From Terriglobia bacterium (GTDB lineage: Bacteria; Acidobacteriota; Terriglobia; Terriglobales; Acidobacteriaceae), in NCBI GenBank assembly GCA_020073215.1, contig JAIQFO010000012.1:1-64000 (forward strand): a stretch of DNA of 64,000 nt, written 5' to 3'. Made by a program: the position numbers and the translations under genes. This document shows, one piece after another, positions 46,472 to 56,281 of this stretch; the first letter of the stretch is position 1, and the number at the start of each line of letters is the position of its first letter. A model generated the notes under the pieces. It was given only the letters and a program-made list of their open reading frames with translations, was not told where the DNA came from and did not search any database.

Positions 46472-47698
46472 TTATTGCGGACTATCCTGCACGGGAGATG
46501 GCGCCTTGGGTGCGGCCGCTGGCGCCACAGGTCCCGGGGAAACTTTCTTGGGAGAAACTTTCACACCTTCCGCTCCGCTCCCATTTGCCTTCGCTACAGG
46601 AGGTTTCCCTGAGGGAGGCATCGGCGCGGTTCCGGCGGCAGGTGCGGGTTTCGTTGGCTTCACGGCAGTCGGCGATGCGCTGCCGGCAGAGGCTGCTGGC
46701 GGCGCCGCCTTCGCCTTGGCGTCGGATCCTGGCGTGGTTGGCGCGACGCTCTCCGGCGTAGCGCCTTTTTCAGCATTTTCCGGCGGCTTGGGTGGAACGC
46801 TCGGCAGGCGCTCGGCCAGGATATCGACCGCGCGCGCGGTGCCGGTCTTGTCGGGCACAGCCTGCCTCTCATCAATCTTCGTCACCACCAGCACTTCTTC
46901 CAGCCGGCCGAGATCGGCCGCCGGGCGCACCCGAATGTTCCAAAACAGATCGCTGCCCTTGCCCACCTTCGTCACACGCCCCGCCGTCAGGCCCTTAGGA
47001 AAGATGCCGTCTCCGCCGCTGGTAAGAACCAGTTCTCCGACGGGAACGGTTTCGTCGCTCATCACTTTTTCCAGCGTCACTTCCCCCGCCGACGTTCCCT
47101 TAAGAATGCCCTGCAGCCGCGATTTCTCAAGGATCGCCCCCACCCCGCTGCTTTGATCGTTAATCAGGAGCACCTGCGACACGTGGGGATTTGCGGGGTC
47201 TGCGCGTAACACCTTGCCCACGATGCCATCCGCGGTAATGACCGCCATGTCGGGCTTGATCCCGTCGCTGTATCCCTTGTCGATGAACAGCGCGCGCGAC
47301 TGCTCGCTGCCGCTCGATCCGATGATCTGCGCCGCCATGGTCTGCGAAATGAATTGTTCCTTGAAGGCCAGCAACGCCTGCAGACGCCGCGCCTGATCGG
47401 CGTCCTGGCTCATCCGCACCTGCTCCAGACTCATCCGTTCAATTTGTGCTTTGAGGCTGCGATTCTCGGCGCGCACGCCCCGCAGGTAGAAGTAGTTGTG
47501 CCAGACGTTTCCAGTGGAGGTCTGCACCCACACCAGCACTCTTTCGAGAGGCGTGACCGCCCCCACCGCCCAGATCCGGATCAGGCGCGTAGGTTCGCTG
47601 TCGGTCGTCCGCTTCACCTGCACGGCCAAGCCGAGCACTTGGGCGAATAACACTCCCACCAGCACGATCAGATTGCGGTAGCGTCCGAGGACGTCCAT
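46472..47698 (-). CDS. mreC: Rod-shape-determining protein MreC with a long Pro/Ala tail
   Basis: 408 residues: one N-terminal TM (LIVLVGVLFAQVLGLAV), a coiled coil (about 75-110, ENRSLKAQIERMSLEQ) and the MreC beta domains (AQIIGSSGSEQSRALFIDKGYSDGIKPDMAVI, VGELVLTSGGDGIFPKGLTAGRV). After residue about 290 comes a roughly 120-residue Pro/Ala/Lys-rich disordered tail, longer than in classical MreC. Periplasmic part of the cell-elongation complex. Separated from mreB by a 220-bp gap filled with repeats. Confidence 0.95.
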   Translation of the reverse strand: MDVLGRYRNLIVLVGVLFAQVLGLAVQVKRTTDSEPTRLIRIWAVGAVTPLERVLVWVQTSTGNVWHNYFYLRGVRAENRSLKAQIERMSLEQVRMSQDADQARRLQALLAFKEQFISQTMAAQIIGSSGSEQSRALFIDKGYSDGIKPDMAVITADGIVGKVLRADPANPHVSQVLLINDQSSGVGAILEKSRLQGILKGTSAGEVTLEKVMSDETVPVGELVLTSGGDGIFPKGLTAGRVTKVGKGSDLFWNIRVRPAADLGRLEEVLVVTKIDERQAVPDKTGTARAVDILAERLPSVPPKPPENAEKGATPESVAPTTPGSDAKAKAAPPAASAGSASPTAVKPTKPAPAAGTAPMPPSGKPPVAKANGSGAEGVKVSPKKVSPGPVAPAAAPKAPSPVQDSPQ

Positions 47699-47703
47699 AA
47701 CAC

Positions 47704-47921
47704 CAGTTCTCAGTTGTCAGTTGTCAGTTCTCAGTGATCCGCCGTCGCTGAGCCCGGTCGCCCGCCAGAACTAGTCATCCCGCCAGAAATCTTCATCCTG
47801 AAATGAAATTGTCATCCTGAGCGAAGCGAAGGACCTGCTTTTCGCTCGCAGTTCTAAGCTCGAAGCTCGCTAAGGTTGCCCCGCATTACCGTTCTTCGGG
47901 GTACTGGGTACTGAGTACTGA
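47704..47921. repeat. Heptamer arrays flanking a repeat-rich spacer between mreB and mreC
   Basis: Left units CAGTTCT CAGTTGT CAGTTGT CAGTTCT CAGTGAT (47704-47738); right units GTACTGG GTACTGA GTACTGA (47900-47920). Between them lie no gene but the phrase TCATCCTGAGCGAAGCGAAG (47813-47832), which I know as a widespread intergenic repeat in bacteria, and related TCATCC copies. The mre operon is interrupted by this block. Confidence 0.6.
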
Positions 47922-47922
47922 T

Positions 47923-48987
47923 CTACTCGATCGAAATCTTTCTCAGCAGCTTGAAGTCCGAGAGCATCTTGCCGGTGCCGAGCACCACGCTGCACAGCGG
48001 ATCGTCGGCGATCGAGACCGGCAATCCCGTTTCTTCGCGAATGCGCTTGTCGAGGTTTTTGATCAGCGCGCCCCCGCCCGTCAGTACGATGCCGCGGTCG
48101 CTGATATCGGCGGAGAGTTCCGGCGGCGTACGTTCGAGCGCGACGCGGATCGCATTCATGATGGTCGAAACGCATTCACTCAGCGACTCGCGGATTTCGC
48201 TGTCATCTACAGTAATGGTCTTGGGCACGCCCTCAATCAGGTTGCGGCCTTTGATCTCCATGGTCAACGGCTTGTCGAGCGGATAGGCGGAGCCGATTTC
48301 CATCTTGATCTGCTCGGCCGTGCGCTCGCCCACCAGCAGGTTATATTTCCGCTTCAGGTAATTCATGATGGCCTCGTCCATCTGATTGCCGGCCATGCGC
48401 ACGGAGCGCGAATACACGATGCCGCTGAGCGAAATGACTGCGATGTCGGTGGTGCCGCCGCCGATATCGACTACCATGTTGCCGCTCGGTTCGGTAATCG
48501 GCAGTCCCGCGCCAATCGCCGCCACCATGGCCTGCTCCACCAGAAATACTTCGCTGGCCTTGGCGCGATACGCGGAATCCATAACCGCGCGCTTTTCCAC
48601 CTGCGTGATTTCCGAAGGTACCCCGATCACGATCCGCGGATGCACCAGCATCTTCCGGTTGTGCGCCTTCTGGATGAAGTAGTTCAGCATCTTCTCGGTG
48701 ACCTTGAAGTCGGCGATGACGCCGTCTTTCATCGGCTTGATGGCCACGATGTTGCCAGGCGTGCGTCCCAGCATCTCCTTGGCCTCTTTGCCCACCGCTT
48801 CCACTTCGCCGGTGTTTTTGTTGATGGCCACGATCGAAGGCTCGTTGACCACGATGCCCTTGCCGCGCGCGTAGACCAGCGTGTTGGCCGTCCCGAGATC
48901 GATGGCGAGGTCGCTCGAAAACATGCTGAACAGCGAACGCAGATTGTGCGAACGCCCTGCGCCGTTACTGAACCCGTTGTTTGACAT
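47923..48987 (-). CDS. mreB: Rod-shape-determining actin homologue MreB
   Basis: 354 residues. Actin-fold nucleotide site: [59 protein letters not shown], all conserved. It carries an extra about 15-residue N-terminal Asn/Gly/Ser leader ([18 protein letters not shown]) before the usual [14 protein letters not shown]. Forms membrane filaments guiding lateral wall synthesis. First of mreB-mreC-mreD, preceded by a FecR-domain gene on the same strand. Confidence 0.97.
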   Translation of the reverse strand: MSNNGFSNGAGRSHNLRSLFSMFSSDLAIDLGTANTLVYARGKGIVVNEPSIVAINKNTGEVEAVGKEAKEMLGRTPGNIVAIKPMKDGVIADFKVTEKMLNYFIQKAHNRKMLVHPRIVIGVPSEITQVEKRAVMDSAYRAKASEVFLVEQAMVAAIGAGLPITEPSGNMVVDIGGGTTDIAVISLSGIVYSRSVRMAGNQMDEAIMNYLKRKYNLLVGERTAEQIKMEIGSAYPLDKPLTMEIKGRNLIEGVPKTITVDDSEIRESLSECVSTIMNAIRVALERTPPELSADISDRGIVLTGGGALIKNLDKRIREETGLPVSIADDPLCSVVLGTGKMLSDFKLLRKISIE

Positions 48988-49179
48988 AGCTATACTTCTC
49001 TTTCCCGGGAATTCGTCTCGCCTTTGGAACCTGAGACTCCGCCGGTTTCCGTGTGAGTCGCTCTCCGCTCGCTTCTTCTTCTGCTCGACCTTTCTTCTAT
49101 TCTACTTCGATGTTCCCCAGCCCTGGGCTGTCATTTCAGTACCGGCACTTCCGGACAACTCCCGGCGCCTCGAATCTCG

Positions 49180-50469
49180 CTACTGAATCACCACTTTTTC
49201 CTGATGCGTGTTCACCCCGCCTTTCGAATTCTGCGCCGTCACCGTGACCAGGTTCTCCCCGTTCGCCAGCGGCGGCGTGAAATAGTGGAACGTCCCGTCG
49301 TCCCCGACGATCGGCACTTCCCTGCCGTTCACCATCACACGCGCTCCCGCCTCCGTCTTTCCCGTCACCTCGATCACGTGTCCGTGCTGTACCAGAGGAT
49401 CGATGTCGAGCGCCAGTACTACTTTTTCCTTCGTCTTGACAATCAGCGTAAAACGGTTCTTTTCGCTCTCCACCGATGCCTTGCCCGCCGCAGTGTAAGA
49501 CTGGATCGACCAATAGTAAGCGCCCGCCGGCAGACCGGTCACGACCACGCTCGATGTCTCCACCTTGCGATCCAGCAGCAACGACGAAAAATAGGGGTTG
49601 TGCGAAATGCGCAGCCGGTATCCGGCGGCGTTCGCCATCGGCGTCCATGAAAACTCCACTTCCTTCGACTTCTCTCCCTCGTTGATGAACACCGGCATCA
49701 TGTTTCCCGGGCTAATGGGCGTCGGCGGGCCGATTTCCGTGGCCCGTTCCATGGTCTTCGATTCGCTTTGGAAACTCACCTTCTCCCAGTTCGACAGGTG
49801 CACCACTTCTCCATTGCGCTCGATTTCACTGCTTCCCTTTTTCACCAGGATTTCATGCTGGTCGTCCTTGGGATTATTGTGCACCATGGCCGCCGAATCG
49901 GGAGCCAGCGATGCCTTCGCGCCCGCCACAATCACCTGCGACTTCGACCCCTGCACATAGGTGGCCGTCGTCAGGTCCACCGTGCCCGTCGTCACCGCCA
50001 CCGCCACGCTGGTCTGTTGCTGATCGTTGGCCGAGTTTTCTTCGATCACAATCAGCGAATCCTGCTTCACGGTGTAGTTCGTGCCGTCGTTGAAAACGAT
50101 CTTCGCCATCCCCTCCGCGCCCGTCTGCACCACGTCGCCTTTTTCCAGCGGCACACTGTAGTCGGCGTTGATCCAGCTATTGCCATCGCCTTTCCTTACT
50201 CGGATCGTGCCGTCGAGCGCCGTGAAGTGCGCCTGTTGCGAAACCTTGGGCGACGGCCCCTTGAGCGGAGGCGCCAGGCCCGCTACTTTTTCCAGCAACG
50301 CCGACGTAAACCGCCCCGCCGCCTTCACCGTCGCGTCGGTGAATTTCGGAAACGCCTCGTACATGACCACAGCAAAAATCAACCCCGCGCCCAGCAGCGT
50401 CATGATCACGCTGCGATACGTCACCGTCTTCCAGGCGACATAGAGTCCCGGCTTATTCTGATTCGACAC
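49180..50469 (-). CDS. FecR-domain membrane-anchored protein with Fn3/Ig-like domains
   Basis: 429 residues. TM near 20-40, FecR-type beta domain (VRKGDGNSWINADYSVPLEKGDVVQTGAEGMAKIVFNDGTNYTVKQDSLIVI, about 90-150, and a second half to 225), a fibronectin-III-like domain (FSWTPMANAAGYRLRIS..YYWSIQSY) and a bacterial Ig-like end (ALDIDPLVQHGHVIEVTGKTEAGARVMVNGREV). Periplasmic; stand-alone FecR proteins of this type are thought to be envelope scaffolds rather than sigma regulators. No sigma factor gene is next to it. 192 bases before mreB on the same strand. Confidence 0.8.
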   Translation of the reverse strand: MSNQNKPGLYVAWKTVTYRSVIMTLLGAGLIFAVVMYEAFPKFTDATVKAAGRFTSALLEKVAGLAPPLKGPSPKVSQQAHFTALDGTIRVRKGDGNSWINADYSVPLEKGDVVQTGAEGMAKIVFNDGTNYTVKQDSLIVIEENSANDQQQTSVAVAVTTGTVDLTTATYVQGSKSQVIVAGAKASLAPDSAAMVHNNPKDDQHEILVKKGSSEIERNGEVVHLSNWEKVSFQSESKTMERATEIGPPTPISPGNMMPVFINEGEKSKEVEFSWTPMANAAGYRLRISHNPYFSSLLLDRKVETSSVVVTGLPAGAYYWSIQSYTAAGKASVESEKNRFTLIVKTKEKVVLALDIDPLVQHGHVIEVTGKTEAGARVMVNGREVPIVGDDGTFHYFTPPLANGENLVTVTAQNSKGGVNTHQEKVVIQ

Positions 50470-50758
50470 GAGCCCGCGCCAACCTCACGACAAAATTCTG
50501 ACAGTACTGTACATCTCTCAATCTGTGACCATCATATCTTTGCTGGCATGGGTATTAAACTTGGGTCAGGGGGGTGAGGGTTACGAAAGTGACCACGCCG
50601 GGGGCCCTGCCCTCGCTACCCGGACTTCTTATTTCAGGCAGAAACTCACTTCTTCTCGAGGAACGCCAGTTCACGCTCGCAAGTTGCTTCCGGATAGCCC
50701 GTGACTCGCCCGGGACCGCTCTCCTTATGCGAGGAAGCGCAATTAAGGGTGATACGCA
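50470..50758. other. Non-coding gap
   Basis: No gene supported. It holds the upstream region of the FecR-domain gene and the downstream region of the ABC permease gene. Confidence 0.3.
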
Positions 50759-51667
50759 TCAGATCGGTCCCTGGTAGCGGCGCAGCCGGACGGCTGCCGC
50801 AAGGAATGCAGCGGCGACGAACAGTCCGATCCATAGACCGGGGCTGCCCAGGAACCTACCCGGCGTGATATGTGTCATCGGACTGGTTGGGAACATGTCT
50901 CCCGCGGCAATGGTTCGCGTGTCACCGATCAAGCGCGACCCCACCAGGGCGGCGAAATGCCAAGTGCGAAACGCAATTTGTTCGACACCGGCAATCGCGA
51001 CCAGTGGTAATGCGGCCCATAGAAACGTCGCCCGCCGCGCCCATCCAGACACCAGCAGCAGCCAGCAATAGACTGGAAAGGGCCAGAGCGCATGGGCGGT
51101 CAGAAGGTGATAGAGCAGCAGCAGCCACATCCTCGGAGCGGACAGATTCGTCCACATCGCCGCCACATTTTGGCCGCTCACCAGCAGTACTGCGCTGCTC
51201 ACCAGCAACATGATCCACTGCATGGCGGCGATAATCGCAAATACCACCAAGGGCAGAACCACAAGCGGAATGCTCGCCTTCGCAAGCACCGTCGTGAGAT
51301 CGGATACCGGCAGCGACTTCCAGAACAGGATGCTGCGGTCGCGGCGCTCGCCGTGCAGCGCATCCAGACAATAGAAGACGCTTACGAGAATACAGGTGAG
51401 CATCATCAGACCTGCCGCCATGTCGTACGGCGCCTGCGGTTGTGCCGGATTGAGCCTGAGCGGTCTTTCCCAGATGCCCGCAATCGAACTGAGCGAGAAG
51501 CCGGCCAGAGCGACGCCCGCGACCGCCAGCGGCGCGATATAGATGGAGCGGTTCTCCCACAATTCGCGTCGTATCGACCAGTACAAGACTCGGGTAGCCG
51601 GGATCACTGCCGACGTGATGCTTGGCGATTGGAAGGATTCGGACATCGCGTTGGATTGAGTACTCAT
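50759..51667 (-). CDS. ABC-2-type transporter permease
   Basis: 302 residues with six hydrophobic helices (for example IAPLAVAGVALAGFSLSSIAG, MLTCILVSVFYCLDALHGERRDRSILFWKSLPVSD, ILVVLPLVVFAIIAAMQWIMLL). The motif LDALHGERRDRSILFWKSLPVS is typical of permeases paired with GntR/YtrA-regulated ATPases. ATG overlaps the ATPase stop by 4 bases. Substrate unknown; such systems often export peptides or respond to cell-wall stress. Confidence 0.82.
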   Translation of the reverse strand: MSTQSNAMSESFQSPSITSAVIPATRVLYWSIRRELWENRSIYIAPLAVAGVALAGFSLSSIAGIWERPLRLNPAQPQAPYDMAAGLMMLTCILVSVFYCLDALHGERRDRSILFWKSLPVSDLTTVLAKASIPLVVLPLVVFAIIAAMQWIMLLVSSAVLLVSGQNVAAMWTNLSAPRMWLLLLYHLLTAHALWPFPVYCWLLLVSGWARRATFLWAALPLVAIAGVEQIAFRTWHFAALVGSRLIGDTRTIAAGDMFPTSPMTHITPGRFLGSPGLWIGLFVAAAFLAAAVRLRRYQGPI

Positions 51668-52569
51668 CGACCGGCTCCTTGGTTTGCGACACTTTGGGCT
51701 GCGTCACTTTGATTGCCCATCACGGCAACGAACAAATCGGCGATGCCGGGCGTGCGCACATCGCCGAATGCGGCAAGGTGCTGACGGTCAACTTTATCTA
51801 GTGTCATCAGATCGAAAAGCAAAATGCTCCGCCCGAGCGCCTGCTGCTGGTGAATCGGCTTGAGCGCCCGGGCTGCGGCGACCTGCTCGGGATTCACCAT
51901 CACTTCCAGATAACGCGACTCGATTTCTTCCATGCTGCAAGCGAATACGATTCGACCGCGATTAATGAACATGAGGTCGGTAAGGACGTACTGGACCTCT
52001 TCCACCTGATGCGTCGTCACCAGGATGGTGCGGCTGCGATCGAAGTAGTCGTTCAGCAGGGAGTCGTAGAACTGCTTCCGATACAGGATGTCGAGGCCGA
52101 GGGTTGGCTCGTCCAGCACCAGCAATCTCGCGTCAATGGCCATCACCAGAGCGAGGTGCAGTTGGGTCACCATGCCCTTCGACAATTCCCTTACCTTGCT
52201 GGTGTGCCGAATGGTGGTCTTCGCCAGAAAACCTTCCGCCTTGGCGCGATCAAATCGCGGATGGATGCCGGCAACGTAGTCGAGCGCCTGCGAAACCCTG
52301 ATCCACCGTGGCAGCACCGCGACGTCGGCAATAAAGCAGACGTCGCGCATGAGCTGATCGCGCTCGGTCCAGGGATCGCGGCCTAGCACCTTCAGTTCTC
52401 CCTGATACGGGGTGAGACCGAGAATGGCGTTGAGCGCGGTGGTCTTGCCTGCGCCGTTGGGGCCGACAAGTCCGAGGATGCGGCCCTCTTCGACGCGCAG
52501 ATCGACGCCGTCCAGCGCGATCGTTGTTCCGAACGTTTTACGGAGACCGCGTGCTTCAATGACTGTCAT
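51664..52569 (-). CDS. ABC transporter ATP-binding protein
   Basis: 301 residues: Walker A GPNGAGKTTALN, Q-loop region, signature LSKGMVTQLHLAL (variant of LSGGQ), Walker B LLVLDEPTLGLD, H-loop TTHQ. The variant signature with KGM is shared by YtrB/CcmA-like exporters. A 100-residue C-terminal extension follows. Overlaps the GntR gene upstream and the permease downstream. Confidence 0.93.
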   Translation of the reverse strand: MTVIEARGLRKTFGTTIALDGVDLRVEEGRILGLVGPNGAGKTTALNAILGLTPYQGELKVLGRDPWTERDQLMRDVCFIADVAVLPRWIRVSQALDYVAGIHPRFDRAKAEGFLAKTTIRHTSKVRELSKGMVTQLHLALVMAIDARLLVLDEPTLGLDILYRKQFYDSLLNDYFDRSRTILVTTHQVEEVQYVLTDLMFINRGRIVFACSMEEIESRYLEVMVNPEQVAAARALKPIHQQQALGRSILLFDLMTLDKVDRQHLAAFGDVRTPGIADLFVAVMGNQSDAAQSVANQGAGR

Positions 52570-52973
52570 GGCTTCGGCTTCCCCTTTTCAGCAACGCCCG
52601 ATGACGACCGGCGGGTTCCGCCAGCGCCGCCATTCAGCAGTTCTTCCGCCTTCAGGCCCAGCCGCTGGATGGTGGCCTGGATCCTCGGCCACTCTTCGCC
52701 CAGAAACTTCTGCCGCTCGCCCTGCAGCAACAGGCTGCGCGCCCCGGCATTGATGAACATGCCGCGACCGCGCCGCGTCTCCACCAGTCCCTCGTCCACC
52801 AACTCCTGGTAGCCCTTCAGGACCGTGAGCGGATTGACCCGGTATTCGGCCGCGACCGTGCGCACGGAGGGCAGCGCATCGCCTTCCTTGAGCACTCCGT
52901 CCAGGATCATCGCCACCACACGGTCGCGCAGCTGGCGGTAGATCGGCTGATTGTCGTTCCACTCACGGTCCAT
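52566..52973 (-). CDS. GntR-family transcriptional regulator (YtrA subfamily)
   Basis: 135 residues: winged HTH (PIYRQLRDRVVAMILDGVLKEGDALPSVRTVAAEYRVNPLTVLKGYQELVDEGLVETRRGRGMFI) and a short C-terminal helical part, as in YtrA-type regulators that control the adjacent ABC exporter. First gene of the exporter operon, so autoregulation is likely. Confidence 0.93.
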   Translation of the reverse strand: MDREWNDNQPIYRQLRDRVVAMILDGVLKEGDALPSVRTVAAEYRVNPLTVLKGYQELVDEGLVETRRGRGMFINAGARSLLLQGERQKFLGEEWPRIQATIQRLGLKAEELLNGGAGGTRRSSSGVAEKGKPKP

Positions 52974-53012
52974 CGGTTTTCCACGTAAACCTTAGCAGAG
53001 ATACCACGCGCC

Positions 53013-53588
53013 TTAGTTGGTCCGGTGCAGGTCGAAGTGCGCGTGGATCGGCTTGTCCTTCATCATGAACGTCCAATCCTCGCTGTGATGGTTGGCGTCG
53101 ATCATGGTGAACACCGAATGGTGCATGTGGTACTCCGGGTTCCCGCTGATGTCCTTGAACTCGAACTCGACCGTCTTGCCGTCGGGCGACATCTTGCCGG
53201 TCATGCGCGGCCGGTTCCCCGCATCGCAATAGTGAACCAGCGTGAGCTGGTCTCCGTCCAGGTAAAGCATCGTGACCGGATGGTCGTACTTGGTCGCGTC
53301 CAACGGTGTCCCGGCTTCCTGAAGCTCGTGTACGAGCGTGTGCCCCCTCGAGGTCACCCGCATCGAGACGTGGATCGGCTTGCCGTTTGACATCTCCGGC
53401 ACCTCCGGGACGGCGACGGGGCCCTCCCACTCTCCCGCCAGGCTTTTCATGCTGTCGAAGGAAATCTGCGCGTCGGACTTCGGCGCGGCGGCTTTTGGCG
53501 CGTCCATCTTGTGCGCCTCGGACTGCGCAAAAGCCACGGTGGAGAGCGACATCAAAACAACGGATAGCACACAACGAAGCGATTTCAT
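53013..53588 (-). CDS. Secreted DUF1579-like protein
   Basis: 191 residues: signal peptide (MKSLRCVLSVVLMSLSTVAFAQ), then a lipocalin-like beta region with FDSMKSLAGEWEGPV, HTLVHELQEAG, MLYLDGDQLTLVHYCDAGNRPRM and FEFKDISGN. The LAGxWxG and LTLxHYC..GNRPRM features match small secreted proteins common in Acidobacteria, of unknown function. It has its own regulated promoter and lies just upstream, same strand, of the GntR-ABC operon. Confidence 0.75.
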   Translation of the reverse strand: MKSLRCVLSVVLMSLSTVAFAQSEAHKMDAPKAAAPKSDAQISFDSMKSLAGEWEGPVAVPEVPEMSNGKPIHVSMRVTSRGHTLVHELQEAGTPLDATKYDHPVTMLYLDGDQLTLVHYCDAGNRPRMTGKMSPDGKTVEFEFKDISGNPEYHMHHSVFTMIDANHHSEDWTFMMKDKPIHAHFDLHRTN

Positions 53589-53684
53589 GTTTCATTCTCC
53601 TCAAGAAGTTCATTCCCTTTTTGCTCTCGGGCCAGGTTTATCCTTTGGGTCGACCCGCTCAAATGAACTTTGATTACACTGTCG

Positions 53685-53715
53685 TAGTTAACTATAACAC
53701 TAGTTAACATGTCAA
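53685..53715 (-). promoter_or_regulatory. Two-box TAGTTAAC operator overlapping a promoter
   Basis: TAGTTAACTA (53685-53694, a perfect 10-bp palindrome) and TAGTTAAC (53701-53708) form an inverted pair GTTAACTA-N6-TAGTTAAC. On the minus strand TTGACA lies at 53715-53710, so the boxes occupy the -35/-10 spacer of the gene starting at 53588: typical repressor geometry. The regulator is not identified. Confidence 0.55.
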
Positions 53716-53974
53716 GCTCTTTCCTTAGTTTTTCTTGCCCGCCCCTTCCGCATAGGACAAACGCCTCTCGTGGCCCATTGGCGCAAACCTCATTTCACGT
53801 AATCGGGAGTTCGCGCCTGCCCCCCGGTGAACGGCCAAATCCTGGTTTAGTCGGCGCAAGGAAGCATCCCAACCGCGCAAGCGCACAACCCGCTCAACGT
53901 CATTGCCCCCACGCTTGCCCGTCCTCCCCCCGGTTGTTAGCATGGAGTTTCTGCACTATTCCCAGGAGGCTTCT

Positions 53975-55510
53975 ATGGCGACCGATACCCTGACCACCCC
54001 GGCGATCGCGGGCACCACCAAAACCAAGGTTTGCAAGAACTTCATTGACGGCGAATGGGTCGAATCTGTCAGCGGACGCACTTTCGAAGACCGCAATCCT
54101 GCCGACACCCGCGAAGTCGTCGCCACTTTCCAACGCTCGAACAAGGCCGACGTAGACGCAGCCGTAGATGCCGCCAAGCGCGCGTTTGCCAAGTGGCGTC
54201 TGGTACCCGCGCCCCGCCGCGCCGAAATGGTCTTCCGCGCCGCCGAGATCCTGATTGAGCGCAAGGAAGACCACGCCCGCGACATGACCCGCGAAATGGG
54301 CAAGGTTCTGAAAGAAACCCGCGGAGACGTGCAGGAAGCCATCGACGCCGCCTACTACAACGCCGGCGAAGGCCGCCGCCTCTTCGGCCCCACCGTGCCC
54401 TCCGAGTTGCCCAACAAGTTCGCCATGGCCGTCCGCCAGCCCATCGGCGTCTGCGGCATGATCACGCCCTGGAATTTCCCCATGGCCATCTCGTCGTGGA
54501 AGCTCCTGCCCGCCGTCGTCTGCGGCAACACCTGCGTGATCAAGCCCGCGCAAGACACTCCGCTTTCCACCTTCAACCTGGTGCAGGCGCTGACCGACGC
54601 CGGCATTCCGAAAGGCGTGATCAACATCGTGACCGGCTTTGGCTCCGAAGTCGGCACGCCGCTGACCGAACATCCGGTAGTCCGCGCCATCTCGCTGACC
54701 GGCTCTTCGGAAGTAGGCAGAATCGTGGGCGCCACGGCCGCCAAGACCTTCAAGCACTGTTCGCTCGAACTCGGCGGCAAAAATCCGATGATCGTGCTCG
54801 ACGACGCCAATCTAGACCTGGCCATCGAAGGCGGCCTCTGGGGCGCGTTCGGCACCACCGGACAGCGCTGTACGGCAACCAGCCGCATCATCGTGCAGAA
54901 AGGCGTCTACCGCGAATTCGTCGAACAATTCGTCGCGCGCGCCAAGAAGATCAAAGTCGGCAATGGCCTCGACGAGACCGTAGAGATGGGTCCGGCCATC
55001 AACGAGAACCAGCTCAAAACCGACCTGAACTACATCGAAATAGGAAAGTCCGAAGGCGCAAAGCTAGTCACCGGCGGCCGTCGCCTCGACCAGGGCGAAT
55101 ATCAGCATGGCTGGTTCCTGGAACCCACCGTCTTCACCGACGTCGATCCCAAGATGCGCATCGCGCAGGAAGAAATCTTCGGCCCCGTGGTTTCGATCAT
55201 CCCCTGCGACAACATGGAGAACGCCATCGAAATCGCCAACAACATCGAGTACGGCCTGTCGTCGTCTCTATACACGAAGGATGTGAACAAGGCCTTCGCC
55301 GCCGTCCGCGACCTCGAGGCCGGCATTACTTACATCAACGCTCCCACCATCGGCGCGGAAGTCCACCTGCCCTTCGGCGGCACCAAGGCCACCGGCAACG
55401 GCCACCGCGAAGGCGGCATCGGCGCGATCGATTTCTACACCGAGTGGAAAGCTGTCTACGTGGATTACTCCGACAAGCTGCAGAAGGCGCAGATCGATCG
55501 CGTGGACTAA
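53975..55510 (+). CDS. NAD(P)-dependent aldehyde dehydrogenase
   Basis: 511 residues, ALDH superfamily. [24 protein letters not shown]-terminus, substrate/cofactor motif TPWNFPMAI, catalytic Glu in [11 protein letters not shown], catalytic Cys in [13 protein letters not shown], and [10 protein letters not shown]. Oxidises an aldehyde to the acid; the closest types I would expect are semialdehyde dehydrogenases, but substrate cannot be fixed. ATG 53975 has AGGAGG five bases upstream; the longer frame from 53942 is rejected. Confidence 0.92.
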   Translation: MATDTLTTPAIAGTTKTKVCKNFIDGEWVESVSGRTFEDRNPADTREVVATFQRSNKADVDAAVDAAKRAFAKWRLVPAPRRAEMVFRAAEILIERKEDHARDMTREMGKVLKETRGDVQEAIDAAYYNAGEGRRLFGPTVPSELPNKFAMAVRQPIGVCGMITPWNFPMAISSWKLLPAVVCGNTCVIKPAQDTPLSTFNLVQALTDAGIPKGVINIVTGFGSEVGTPLTEHPVVRAISLTGSSEVGRIVGATAAKTFKHCSLELGGKNPMIVLDDANLDLAIEGGLWGAFGTTGQRCTATSRIIVQKGVYREFVEQFVARAKKIKVGNGLDETVEMGPAINENQLKTDLNYIEIGKSEGAKLVTGGRRLDQGEYQHGWFLEPTVFTDVDPKMRIAQEEIFGPVVSIIPCDNMENAIEIANNIEYGLSSSLYTKDVNKAFAAVRDLEAGITYINAPTIGAEVHLPFGGTKATGNGHREGGIGAIDFYTEWKAVYVDYSDKLQKAQIDRVD

Positions 55511-55667
55511 AGGAAACCCTTAACCGCAGAGCGCGGAGTTCTTCATTTGCTGGGCGTACTCCGCGACCTCTGCGGCTAAAGTAGTTTGCATTACGTCAGT
55601 AATCTTGTCTTCGTGCCTTCCGATACCTACCCTTGCTCCACGCCCCCCAGAATAGGACCGTGCTACT

Positions 55668-56051
55668 ATGGCAAGCCTCGTCCGCGGCGCTTGGACCGAT
55701 GGCGCACCCAAAAACGCCCTCCCTTCTCTCGGCCTAACCCTGCTGCTGGTTCTCGCGCTCACGCCCGTTTCTCCCTCTGCCGCCCAAGTGGAGCAGGTGG
55801 ATCGATCAAAACGGAAAGTCGTCCGGAGGGTCGAGCCCGAGTATCCCAGCATCATCAAACACGCTCACATTGGAGGCTCGGTTCGCCTGAACGTTACCGT
55901 GTTCGCCAACGGCGATGTGGCGACCGTGGAGACCGTGGGCGGCAACCCGATTTTGGTGGAAAGCGCCACCAAGGCAGTTCTCAAGTGGAAGTACGCCCCC
56001 GCCGCCTCGCAAACCAGACAAGAAGTTCAAATCAACTTCACCCCGGACTAG
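55668..56051 (+). CDS. Secreted TonB C-terminal-domain protein, paralogue 1
   Basis: 127 residues: signal-like hydrophobic segment (LGLTLLLVLALTPVSPSAAQ) and TonB_C core RVEPEYPSIIKHAHIGGSVRLNVTVFANGDVATVETVGGNPILVESATKAVLKWKYAPA. Close paralogue of the protein at 56282 (shared VRLxxTVxANGxVAxVxxxGGNPILxESAxKAVxxWKYAPA). Without a spanning Pro-rich segment it may not energise receptors like classical TonB. Confidence 0.78.
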   Translation: MASLVRGAWTDGAPKNALPSLGLTLLLVLALTPVSPSAAQVEQVDRSKRKVVRRVEPEYPSIIKHAHIGGSVRLNVTVFANGDVATVETVGGNPILVESATKAVLKWKYAPAASQTRQEVQINFTPD

Positions 56052-56081
56052 AGCTAGCCGCCTGTGGTGCCAGTGCGATTT

Positions 56082-56143
56082 GTATCAGGTATGCCTTTAG
56101 GCATACCGTAAGTCCTGCATTATGACTGCGCCTTTAGGCGCTG
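56082..56143. repeat. Bipartite double-hairpin element, copy 2
   Basis: GTATCAG then hairpin GGTATGCC-ttta-GGCATACC (56088-56107), 20 bases, then GCGCC-ttta-GGCGC (56128-56141). Same layout as the 44261 copy, with stem bases changed on both sides. It lies between the two TonB-domain paralogues. Confidence 0.7.
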
Positions 56144-56281
56144 GTTGTGGGCGCTGGAGTTCCACCACAGGCTTAGGTATTTGGACGTCTCTATTGGTGA
56201 TCTTGCCGCTCGGTCTTCGAAACGCATAACGTTTTCTCATCAGGGTTCTGTGTTTTTCTCGGCCCTCCTGGTGGGTAGCGA

